Source of the DNA: Butyrivibrio fibrisolvens
GTDB taxonomy: Bacteria; Bacillota; Clostridia; Lachnospirales; Lachnospiraceae
Direction: 5' to 3'
Assembly (NCBI RefSeq): GCF_023206215.1
Contig: NZ_CP065800.1
Span: 3,906,001-3,970,000 of the forward strand
Length of the DNA stretch: 64,000 nt
Made by a program: the position numbers and the translations under genes. Below are positions 17,011 through 24,760 of the stretch, piece by piece (within the stretch, counting starts at the first letter, position 1; every line of letters starts with the position of its first letter). Under the pieces are notes generated by a model. The model saw nothing but the letters and a program-made list of their open reading frames with translations. It ran no database searches and was not told where the DNA came from.

Positions 17011-18672
17011 TCAAGTCGCATGATACAAAGGAAGCTTCTTGAGCTCTTCGATACTTACAGGCTTGGAATAGTAATAACCCTGGAAAGAATCTGCAGGGAA
17101 CTTATCTCTTACAAAGCCAAGCATCTCAGCATTCTCGATACCTGTAAGTGCAACATGTACATTCATGTTGTGTGCAAAGCCTGACATAGCTTCTACTATG
17201 TACTGGTTTACAAGGTTCTTGTCTATATCTCTAAGGAATCTTCTGTCAACCTTGATAAGGTCTATAGGAAGAAGTCTTAGAAGATCAAGTGAGCTAAAGT
17301 CTTCCACATCAAGAGCTATCTGGCTTCCAAGTGACTTCATAAAGTCTACCTGACTCTTAAGATGCTCTCTACTCATGTCACGGCAACGCTTGGTAAGTTC
17401 AAGCGTAAGATTCTTAACCGGGAATCTGGTACGTCGCAGCAGTTCCATAAGAGAAGTTCTGAACTCGCTTCGCTCAAGCTGCATGAATGTAAGATTTATA
17501 TTGAGCATGAAATCAGGGAATACTGCTACTATTCCACGAGTCTCATTAAATGCCTGCTCTAGGATCCAGTTACCAAGCTCAAAGAATACACTGTCATTCT
17601 CTAAAAGAGGTATAAATGTATCAGGCATTACCTCGCCATATTTCTCACTCTTCCATCTAATAAGAACCTCTGCACCTATCATATGATTATCTTTGGAAGA
17701 TACTATAGGCTGGTACACAAGATAGAAGCCTTCACATCTGTTCATGATATCTGCACGTATTGCATCAAGGAGCTCTATACGTCTTGCATTCTGTTCCTGA
17801 TGTTCATTGTGATATACTACAAGTCCGCCATGATTCATATCCTTGGATACATCCAAAGCATACTTGGCACTTGTATATATAGTATGCTCATCAAGAGCAA
17901 AGTTCTCAACAACGACTATACCACCTGCAATACTTACAGGAACTCTTGTGCCGGCAACGTAGAACGCAGTCTTAAGCTGCTCACGCATTCTCGAATACAG
18001 ACGCCTTACTTCATCAAGAGACAGCGAACCTGTTATAGCTACAAGGCTCGTTCCATCACCTCTGTATATCTTGCCATCACTCTTAACAAGATTAGAAAAA
18101 AGATCTGCCTGTGCTCTCAGAAGCTGATTACCAAAAGAATAACCGTATGTACGGTTAATATCATCAAATCTTATTGTATCAATTACAAGAACAACAGATT
18201 TCTGCTTGCGATCACGTCTTTGACGAAGTTCATTGAACAGCTGATACAGATTGTCTGTATCTGTGATCGGATCTCTGTTTGAAACTATTCCGTGATTGGT
18301 AATAAAGAATGCAAGATAAGCAGGTCTACCCGAATAATCCTTTATGATAGTTCCTTTGCTGGAGCAGGCTACGTACTCACCATTCTTGTCCATAGCTCTA
18401 TACTCCATAGGAGCTTCCTGATTGATACCTGCTATCATGGCGGTTATACGCTGTTCATAATTCTTACGGTCATCAGGATGGATACGTTTGTGCCAGTCAT
18501 CGTCGGCATTCTCTATATATTCTCCTGACAGTCCGAAAAATTCTACCGCATTGGTTGACCATCTTGCATAGTGATTAAAGATATCATACACAACTGCGTA
18601 TCGGCTCTTAGATACAACTACAAAAGTATCAAATATCCTACTTATTGTGTCATTAAGTCCGGTCCTAGGCAT
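17011..18672 (-). CDS. PAS-GGDEF-EAL protein with both catalytic motifs degenerate
   Basis: A 553-residue soluble protein with a PAS fold at the N-terminus (about 1-130), a GGDEF-like domain (about 135-300) and an EAL-like domain (about 305-550). The GGDEF signature is YRGDGTSLV near residue 207, losing the second Gly and the Asp-Glu-Phe. The EAL triad is EVL near 333, the ELTE metal site is ELTK, DDFG is replaced by DVED, and the AEGVE glutamate is lost (ALTGIEN). It is thus probably neither a cyclase nor an active phosphodiesterase, but may bind c-di-GMP or GTP as a sensor, as known for degenerate homologues. The ATG has GGGAGG upstream. It is monocistronic and divergent from the PH-domain gene. 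Confidence 0.85.
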   Translation of the reverse strand: MPRTGLNDTISRIFDTFVVVSKSRYAVVYDIFNHYARWSTNAVEFFGLSGEYIENADDDWHKRIHPDDRKNYEQRITAMIAGINQEAPMEYRAMDKNGEYVACSSKGTIIKDYSGRPAYLAFFITNHGIVSNRDPITDTDNLYQLFNELRQRRDRKQKSVVLVIDTIRFDDINRTYGYSFGNQLLRAQADLFSNLVKSDGKIYRGDGTSLVAITGSLSLDEVRRLYSRMREQLKTAFYVAGTRVPVSIAGGIVVVENFALDEHTIYTSAKYALDVSKDMNHGGLVVYHNEHQEQNARRIELLDAIRADIMNRCEGFYLVYQPIVSSKDNHMIGAEVLIRWKSEKYGEVMPDTFIPLLENDSVFFELGNWILEQAFNETRGIVAVFPDFMLNINLTFMQLERSEFRTSLMELLRRTRFPVKNLTLELTKRCRDMSREHLKSQVDFMKSLGSQIALDVEDFSSLDLLRLLPIDLIKVDRRFLRDIDKNLVNQYIVEAMSGFAHNMNVHVALTGIENAEMLGFVRDKFPADSFQGYYYSKPVSIEELKKLPLYHAT

Positions 18673-18941
18673 ATTTCCTCCCTATACGGCTAATATCACT
18701 CTCCCCAGCCGTACATAAAACTAGATAATATTTTGAATCTGATATAAAAAAATAGTATCGCATTTATATTTTATGTCATTACTGACAAAAATGCCATTAT
18801 TTTAGATAATTTCGTTAAATTTCTACATTTTGCCCTATATTATATACAAGATTCCGTCACCGTTCCCATATTAGTAATCTTTACTTTTACTATGTTTTCG
18901 CTTATTATAAGAAAAAACCACAAAATAACAGGAGGTGTACA

Positions 18942-19430
18942 ATGGCAGATCCAATCATGGAATCAGGTCCATCTCTTACAGCCAAAGGTAATCTAGTATT
19001 CAAGGAGACTACGCGTCTGCGCTTTTTTGGAATTCCGTGGCCTTTCACACATTATCAGATCTATGAGAATGACCTTGTAGTCATTAAGGGACTTCTCAAT
19101 CTCGACGAAGATGACTGCTATCTTTACAAGATAGCTGATGTTAATATCAAACGTACTCTAGGCCAGAGGATTTTCGGTCTCTCTACTATAACCTGCTTTG
19201 TAGCTTCAGATGCTTCAGGTGACAAGATCGAGCTTAAGAATATCAAGCATGGCAAAGAGATCAAGGACTTCCTTCTATCTCAGTCAGAAGCCTGCAGACT
19301 TCGCAGAAGAACTGTAGCGACCCAGAACTTAAGTTACCATGATGGTCATCATCATATGGATGAATATCCCGGAATGGATCACGGCGTTGATCTAAACCAT
19401 GACGGAATCCCTGATGATCTCCAGCACTGA
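18942..19430 (+). CDS. bacterial PH-domain (DUF304-like) protein with His-rich, EF-hand-like tail
   Basis: The ATG follows AGGAGGTGTACA. Residues 15-115 resemble the bacterial PH domain (bPH/YdbS type): RFFGIPWPFTHYQIYENDLVVIKGLL, then YKIADVNIKRTLGQRIFG and an amphipathic closing helix KHGKEIKDFLLSQS. No membrane helices are present, so this is a free PH domain rather than a YdbS membrane protein. The last 30 residues are histidine and aspartate rich and end DLNHDGIPDDLQH, a DxNxDGxxDD loop like calcium-binding EF-hand or dockerin loops. Role unknown. Divergent from the GGDEF-EAL gene. Confidence 0.7.
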   Translation: MADPIMESGPSLTAKGNLVFKETTRLRFFGIPWPFTHYQIYENDLVVIKGLLNLDEDDCYLYKIADVNIKRTLGQRIFGLSTITCFVASDASGDKIELKNIKHGKEIKDFLLSQSEACRLRRRTVATQNLSYHDGHHHMDEYPGMDHGVDLNHDGIPDDLQH

Positions 19431-19498
19431 TGTTTTATATAAGATTAGTATAGTTGTGTTTCAAGATTCATTTTAGAATACATTTTCATGCTTATACA

Positions 19499-19552
19499 CT
19501 AGTGTGGTGACTCGTTCATAATTGATCAAACATGAATGAGTCAGTACACTAG
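19499..19552. repeat. long imperfect inverted repeat
   Basis: CTAGTGT-TGACTC-TTCAT on the left pairs with ATGAA-GAGTCA-ACACTAG on the right, giving an imperfect stem of about 20 bp around a 12-base loop. No T-run follows; the true terminator is the next hairpin. Confidence 0.6.
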
Positions 19553-19553
19553 C

Positions 19554-19597
19554 AAAGGCAGTGGTCTTTTCATTAATCGAAAGACCACTGCCTTTTT
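19554..19597. terminator. strong intrinsic terminator
   Basis: AAAGGCAGTGGTCTTT (19554-19569) pairs with AAAGACCACTGCCTTT (19580-19595), a perfect 16-bp stem with a T-run. It ends the PH-domain gene transcript and could work in both directions. Confidence 0.9.
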
Positions 19598-19726
19598 ATT
19601 TACTAACTTAGATCTACTGATATAAATCTACTGTCATAGACTTACTGTTTTAGACATAGTCATCTGCCAAGCATACACGTATCTTATGCTAAGTCTTCGA
19701 AGATACTGTACTTACAGAGACAACAT

Positions 19727-20806
19727 CTATATCCTTGTTGCTATAAATACAGCTTCTCTTTGAGCTTCTTCATCATCCGGATACAATGACAGATAGGTAC
19801 TCATAAGAGAATTGGCTGTTTCAAAATCTCCGGTATACTCATATGCTGTTATCTCATTTCGAAGAAGCGCCTTGTTCTCATTGGGATCATTAAGTGCAAG
19901 ACCTGCTTCAAAATCATTAATAGCCATGCTGTAATAACTTATATCATTGTAAGATACAGCCATCTGCATCTCACACAGTCCCAACCTGTTGTATATCTCA
20001 GCATGCTCGCCATTTTCCTCAAGGTATGATTTATATACACTTATTGCATAGTTATAATCACCTTGTTTCTCACCGGTCTGGCCAAGGAGCAGGATGATAG
20101 GTGATTTGTCCATCTCATTCTTTTCATTCCTGGCAAGCTCCAGATAGTTCTGAGCCTGAGCGTTATTGCCAAGATAGAAAGCTATCTGTCCCAGTTCATA
20201 GTTGGTCATATGGTTCTGATCCCTTACGCCTTCAAGGATTTCTATGCCCTCATCTTCATACCCGTTGTCTGCAAGGAGCTGATAGATCTCTATGATCCTG
20301 TCATATCCCTTAGGATCCAGCTTCATAACAGTCTGGAAGTCCGTCATTGCAAGATCATGATCTCCCTGTTCCAGATAGCAGACGCCTCGCATGTATATAG
20401 CATTCTTATCATTCTTTCGAAGATTCAGTATCGCATTATATACACTAATAGCATCACTGTAATCATCATTAAGATAATATGCCTTGGCAAGATAGAAGTT
20501 GGTATCAAAGTCTACATCATGAATTATGCCATTGCCTGAGGATAGAGCTGTTTTGAAGTACTCTATAGCACTATCATAATCGCCCTGCTCCAAAGAGCAT
20601 ATGCCAAGAGCCCTACAGCAGTCATGCTCGCTTGCGCCCTGTGAAAGAGCCTTTTCAAGCGTCTCTTTAGCTTTCTGATACTCATGATCCTGAATATATT
20701 TGATTCCGGAATCAAGAAGATTATCTGTTTGTGATGATGAGCATCCACTTAGCATCATCACCATTGTAAGAGCCATAGCAATAAGCGCTTTATCTCGTCC
20801 CCTCAT
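19727..20806 (-). CDS. TPR-repeat lipoprotein
   Basis: Started at the ATG at 20806, which has GGGGGA eight bases upstream, the product is 359 residues; an ATG ten codons earlier has no ribosome site. It begins with a lipoprotein signal peptide ending LSGC, so Cys22 should be lipidated and the protein anchored outside the membrane. The rest is a chain of about eight to nine TPR units (for example YQKAKETLEKALSQGASEHDCCRALGI and DYDSAIEYFKTALSSG), a scaffold for protein contacts. It is the last gene of the minus-strand group starting at folC, though a separate promoter is possible. Confidence 0.88.
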   Translation of the reverse strand: MRGRDKALIAMALTMVMMLSGCSSSQTDNLLDSGIKYIQDHEYQKAKETLEKALSQGASEHDCCRALGICSLEQGDYDSAIEYFKTALSSGNGIIHDVDFDTNFYLAKAYYLNDDYSDAISVYNAILNLRKNDKNAIYMRGVCYLEQGDHDLAMTDFQTVMKLDPKGYDRIIEIYQLLADNGYEDEGIEILEGVRDQNHMTNYELGQIAFYLGNNAQAQNYLELARNEKNEMDKSPIILLLGQTGEKQGDYNYAISVYKSYLEENGEHAEIYNRLGLCEMQMAVSYNDISYYSMAINDFEAGLALNDPNENKALLRNEITAYEYTGDFETANSLMSTYLSLYPDDEEAQREAVFIATRI

Positions 20807-20851
20807 TCTGAGTATCCCCCGGTTCTTAATTGACATATATCATAGAATAAT

Positions 20852-21226
20852 TTATTTAAGATAAGCAATTATCTCAACTTCGCACAGTACATTCTTAGGA
20901 AGCTGCTTGACAGCAACACAGCTTCTTGCAGGCTTACCTGTAAAGTATTTCTCATATACTCCGTTGAACTTGGCAAAGTCGCCCATATCTGCAAGGAAGC
21001 ATGTTGTCTTAACTACATGCTCATAATCTGTTCCTGCTGCCTTTAATATCTCTCCGATATTGCGGCATACAAGATCAGTCTGCTCTTCGATATCAGCTCC
21101 TTCAATCTCACCTGTTGCAGGATTGATCGGAATCTGACCTGATGCATAAAGGAAATCTCCCGCGATTATACCCTGTGAATATGGTCCGATAGCTGCCGGA
21201 GCCTTGTCTGTAGATACTTTTTTCAT
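20852..21226 (-). CDS. RidA-family enamine/imine deaminase
   Basis: With the ATG at 21226 (AAGGAGG upstream) the protein is 124 residues, the normal RidA length. It starts MKKVSTDKAPAAIGPYSQG, has FLYASGQIPINPATGE, and ends with PARSCVAVKQLPKNVLCEVEIIAYLK, including the substrate-binding arginine and the final glutamate of the family signature. RidA hydrolyses reactive 2-aminoacrylate and related enamines made by PLP enzymes. It lies 46 bases from the lipoprotein gene and 90 bases downstream of the 84-aa gene. Confidence 0.93.
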   Translation of the reverse strand: MKKVSTDKAPAAIGPYSQGIIAGDFLYASGQIPINPATGEIEGADIEEQTDLVCRNIGEILKAAGTDYEHVVKTTCFLADMGDFAKFNGVYEKYFTGKPARSCVAVKQLPKNVLCEVEIIAYLK

Positions 21227-21315
21227 AATAACTTCCTCCTTAGATATAGATTTAAAAAAATACTTATAGTACAAATAATAATACTTATACTAAATACACA
21301 TGATCCAAAGCGTTT

Positions 21316-21570
21316 TTAAAAAACAGATTTGTTTTCCTGTTCTTCAAATACCGCTGTAACGTAGAAGCCTCTGGCATTCTCTTCCACTTTAATGACCTTA
21401 CCTTCTCTTGCAAGCATCCTTTGATTAAAAGGATAATTGCCACTCATAGCAAGAGACGGATCAATTGTATAATAATAATTACTCGGAAGAACTCCCTCTG
21501 TGACCGTGATGGTATCGCCTTCTTTCAAAAGGCCGGGACGCTCCATCTTAAATTCCATAACTCGTTCCAT
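21316..21570 (-). CDS. small unknown protein (84 aa) in the folC cluster
   Basis: Not recognised. It starts ten bases after the TPR zinc-ribbon gene on the same strand with a weak GAAGAG site. The sequence has KEGDTITVTEGVLPSNYYYTI and a C-terminal strand pair (REGKVIKVEENARGFYVTAVFEE), suggesting a small beta-barrel such as an SH3- or KOW-like fold. No membrane segment. Its tight linkage suggests cotranscription with folC and the TPR protein. Confidence 0.65.
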   Translation of the reverse strand: MERVMEFKMERPGLLKEGDTITVTEGVLPSNYYYTIDPSLAMSGNYPFNQRMLAREGKVIKVEENARGFYVTAVFEEQENKSVF

Positions 21571-21579
21571 AATCTATAA

Positions 21580-22995
21580 TCACTCTTCTAAATTATTGAT
21601 CTCTGCAATCTTGGTCTCTGCATTATTAGCATACTTGGTATCCGGGAACAGTGACATGACTTCATTATATGCTTTCTTGGCCTTGTCATAATCGCCGTTT
21701 TCATAATATGCACTTCCAAGGAAGTACAGAGCAGGCTCATTGGTATTGTCATAGCCGTAAGATTTGGCAAGATCTGTTATCGCGCTGTCATAGTCCTGTG
21801 AAGTATATGCTTTATAACCAAGCTTATAATAATAATCGCTAAGTGTAGGTCCTACCAGCTCCATCATAGTGCCATACAAAGTAGAAAACTCTTCAGATGC
21901 TGATTCACTTATCTTGTCCATATTAACAAGATCCATATGTTGAGCTATACTCTTTGTATCATTTGGCGTCTGAATGTATACATCAACTGCTGCCATCAGC
22001 TCATTCATAGCTTCAACTGTAACATCGTTCTCTGAATAAGACTCTATTGTCGCCTGAAGGTCTGCTATCTGGTCATTCAGATCATTTACAGTATTCTGAT
22101 TCTCCTGAAGAAGCGATGACTTAAGGTCACCTTCTTCGCTTATAGCAGCAATCCTTGCGCTTGCCTCATCATTGATATCCTGTATCTTGGCAGGAAGTAC
22201 GAGGAATATTGCTGCAAGAAGTCCCAGTACTATACCTATAAACACACTTATAAGAGATACTGTTCCTTTGGGCTGCATACTATGTACAGGCTGGATGATA
22301 GTATCATTACCGCTTCTATACTCGATAACATCACCTGTTTCGGATCTCTCCTTGACAGTCTTATCATCGTCATCATCAGGAGACAACATCTTCTCCGCTT
22401 CCTGAAGATAAAACCTGGTCTTGGTGCTTCCGTTATCTATTCGAAGAGCTCTTGTAAGCTCTTTTTTGGCCTTGGAATATGAACCGTTGTTAAGATACAA
22501 AAGTCCAAGGAGCTGATGAGCTGCAAGAAAATTAGGATTGGACTGCAGTATTTTTTTGAGCTGGATAACTGCAACATCAAGGCTTCCTTCTTCGCAGTAT
22601 CTGAGTGCTACATTATATTTTCTTACAGACTGGTTTACAACATCCAGATGAGTAGGATTGTTGCGAAGCTCTTCCATATAGTCATCTGCATGATTGTCTG
22701 ATGTCTGAAGGTTCTTACTTATGACCCATTCACACAGAGCCGGAACGACTTCGCCAACTTCATAATAGACAAGGCCCAGAAGGTTTCTGGCCTCGATATT
22801 ATTTTTATTAAGTTTTATACTGTGCTGAAGAGAGTTAATAGCACCGGAAAGATTTCTGACTGTAGCCTTCTGAAGGCCGTCATTATAATATACATTGGAA
22901 AGGCTTATAACCTTTTTGTACAAGGCTACATTTTCACCACATTCCGGGCAGAACTCGCTCTCAGTTAGAGTACTTCCGCATCTGTAGCAAATCAT
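21580..22995 (-). CDS. membrane TPR protein with N-terminal zinc ribbon
   Basis: The 471-residue protein begins MICYRCGSTLTESEFCPECGEN, a four-cysteine zinc ribbon. TPR units follow to about residue 200. A hydrophilic linker and one membrane helix (about 248-270, VSLISVFIGIVLGLLAAIFLVL) come next, then a coiled coil (SSLLQENQNTVNDLNDQIADLQATIESY) and further TPRs at the C-terminus. Topology is probably cytoplasmic zinc ribbon and extracellular C-terminal TPRs. The start ATGA overlaps the stop of the 57-aa gene, so translation is coupled. Function unknown; the architecture suggests a scaffold linking cytoplasm and envelope. Confidence 0.8.
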   Translation of the reverse strand: MICYRCGSTLTESEFCPECGENVALYKKVISLSNVYYNDGLQKATVRNLSGAINSLQHSIKLNKNNIEARNLLGLVYYEVGEVVPALCEWVISKNLQTSDNHADDYMEELRNNPTHLDVVNQSVRKYNVALRYCEEGSLDVAVIQLKKILQSNPNFLAAHQLLGLLYLNNGSYSKAKKELTRALRIDNGSTKTRFYLQEAEKMLSPDDDDDKTVKERSETGDVIEYRSGNDTIIQPVHSMQPKGTVSLISVFIGIVLGLLAAIFLVLPAKIQDINDEASARIAAISEEGDLKSSLLQENQNTVNDLNDQIADLQATIESYSENDVTVEAMNELMAAVDVYIQTPNDTKSIAQHMDLVNMDKISESASEEFSTLYGTMMELVGPTLSDYYYKLGYKAYTSQDYDSAITDLAKSYGYDNTNEPALYFLGSAYYENGDYDKAKKAYNEVMSLFPDTKYANNAETKIAEINNLEE

Positions 22996-23165
22996 ATATT
23001 GCCTCGCCCATTCTTGGATTTTTTGGGAGCATTTTCAGCTTCTTTCATCATCCTTACAAGAATATCCGCCATATCATCAAGATCCTGATTATGTATCAGT
23101 TCTTCAGCATCTTCTATTTCAAGGCTTGGGCGGAATTTTTTGAGTTCTTCTTCGAAATTAATCAT
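22992..23165 (-). CDS. 57-aa protein between folC and the TPR protein
   Basis: The ATG at 23165 lies inside the folC end (eight-base overlap) with GGGAG upstream, and the stop overlaps the next start. The product MINFEEELKKFRPSLEIEDAEE and onward is highly acidic, helical and ends with a basic tail (PKKSKNGRGNI). No known motif. The double overlap makes it a real coupled gene; an interaction partner of the TPR protein is a guess. Confidence 0.7.
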   Translation of the reverse strand: MINFEEELKKFRPSLEIEDAEELIHNQDLDDMADILVRMMKEAENAPKKSKNGRGNI

Positions 23166-24618
23166 ATGTCTCCCTGAGCTGACCGGCCAAATATAATGAA
23201 CCGGCCGCAAAGATCAAATCGTCTTGTGTTCTAATTGAATCTATATATGCGGTAGCTTCTGATACGCTATCATAAAATGATACATTGTCATAACCTTTAA
23301 ATGCATCTGTAAGTCTGTCCATGTCCAAAGATCTTGAAGTCTTAAGGCAAGTCACCGCGATAATGTCAAATATCCTGCTATCACCGATCATGGAAGCCAT
23401 CAGCTTGTACTGTTTGTCTGAAACAGCTCCAAACAGTAGAATCTTGCGACCTTTCGTGTCTATATCCCTTGTACTTGCAAGAAAAGCTTCCATTCCATCT
23501 GTATTATGCGCTCCATCTACTATAAATCCCGGTCTTATCTCTTCCATGCGGCATGGCCACATAGCACCAGATAATCCCATCCTTATATCATCATAAGATA
23601 CCAAAGCCCCTGTATTCTTGAGTTCTTCGATACAACTTATGGCAAGTGCACTGTTCTGAGTCTGATATATTGCACTTGTATGAAGGCATAATCCAACATA
23701 ATTATAATACTCAGAATCATAGCAAAAATCAACGTACTTATTGCCCTCATCATCCCTGCAAAGCTTGACGTTTTTTATGCTTTCTTCTGAAATCATATGG
23801 GTTCTGGCACCTTTTTGCATGGCAGTTTCACGGATTACTTGTGTGCTCTCAGGTCTTTTGTCAAAAAAGATAACCGGTACGTCCGGTTTGATAATCCCTG
23901 CCTTGTGAGCTGCTATCTTCTCATAAGTATCTCCAAGATACTGCATATGATCCATGCCGATCTCAGTAATCACACATACTACAGGCTTATCTATAGTATT
24001 TGTAACATCCAAAAGCCCGCCAAGGCCTGTTTCAAGTACCAGATAATCTACCGGATGATCCGTATATACTATCATCGACATAAAGAAAAGATATTCAAAG
24101 TATGATGGAAAAAAGAAACCAGCATCGTCTTCATCTATTTTATCTGTCTTATTTATTGAATACGTGTGATCTTTTTGCTTATTGTATCTCTCTATAATGT
24201 CAAGGATTTTGCAAAAAGCATCTCTAAATACATCTTCGGATATATCTGATCCATCTATTTTGAACCTCTCCGTAATATCTACAAGATGAGGAGAAGTGAA
24301 CATTCCTATATGATAGCCACTATGCAGCAGTATCGATGATACATAATTGCATACGGAGCCCTTGCCGTTGGTTCCTGCAACATGGATGATCTTCATATCC
24401 TTGTCAGGGCTTTTCATATATTCAAGAAAAGCTTTGTTTTCAGAAATAGTATGCTTGACTGTGCAGTAAGGCAGGCTATTTAGAAACTCCTCACACGCTG
24501 CAAGAGTCAGTTTGTTTTGTTTTTGTATGTTTTTTATATTAATAATATTCTGTTTGAGATCATTTGTATTGTAAGTCATATATTCCATTGCCTGCTTTGA
24601 TATGATGTGCTGACTCAT
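23158..24618 (-). CDS. folC: folylpolyglutamate synthase / dihydrofolate synthase
   Basis: The protein has the Mur-ligase-like ATP loop HVAGTNGKGSVCNYVSSIL, the folate-binding TSPHLVDITERFKIDG loop, the ETGLGGLLDVTN motif and the C-terminal VDGAHNTDG motif, all FolC hallmarks. It adds glutamate to folates. At 486 residues it is longer than the usual 420-440; about 30 extra residues are at the N-terminus and an insert (IIERYNKQKDHTYSINKTDK) occurs in the middle. The start at 24618 has no good ribosome site and a later ATG near residue 11 is possible. It heads a tight gene group running through the TPR protein. Confidence 0.92.
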   Translation of the reverse strand: MSQHIISKQAMEYMTYNTNDLKQNIINIKNIQKQNKLTLAACEEFLNSLPYCTVKHTISENKAFLEYMKSPDKDMKIIHVAGTNGKGSVCNYVSSILLHSGYHIGMFTSPHLVDITERFKIDGSDISEDVFRDAFCKILDIIERYNKQKDHTYSINKTDKIDEDDAGFFFPSYFEYLFFMSMIVYTDHPVDYLVLETGLGGLLDVTNTIDKPVVCVITEIGMDHMQYLGDTYEKIAAHKAGIIKPDVPVIFFDKRPESTQVIRETAMQKGARTHMISEESIKNVKLCRDDEGNKYVDFCYDSEYYNYVGLCLHTSAIYQTQNSALAISCIEELKNTGALVSYDDIRMGLSGAMWPCRMEEIRPGFIVDGAHNTDGMEAFLASTRDIDTKGRKILLFGAVSDKQYKLMASMIGDSRIFDIIAVTCLKTSRSLDMDRLTDAFKGYDNVSFYDSVSEATAYIDSIRTQDDLIFAAGSLYLAGQLRETYD

Positions 24619-24663
24619 TCATCTTTAAGCTTATGCCGTGAGCAAGCGAGTCCTCTATAAATA

Positions 24664-24700
24664 TATATCCGCAGGCACTATATTTTTACCTGCGGATATA
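24664..24700. terminator. hairpin between valS and folC
   Basis: TATATCCGCAGG (24664-24675) pairs perfectly with CCTGCGGATATA (24689-24700). On the minus strand an AT-rich tract follows; on plus a run of Ts begins two bases after. It probably ends the valS transcript. Confidence 0.75.
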
Positions 24701-24760
24701 CCGTTTTTTCTGTAATGATGTAAGACCGTATCGTTATTATGATCTCACATTTTAATACTA

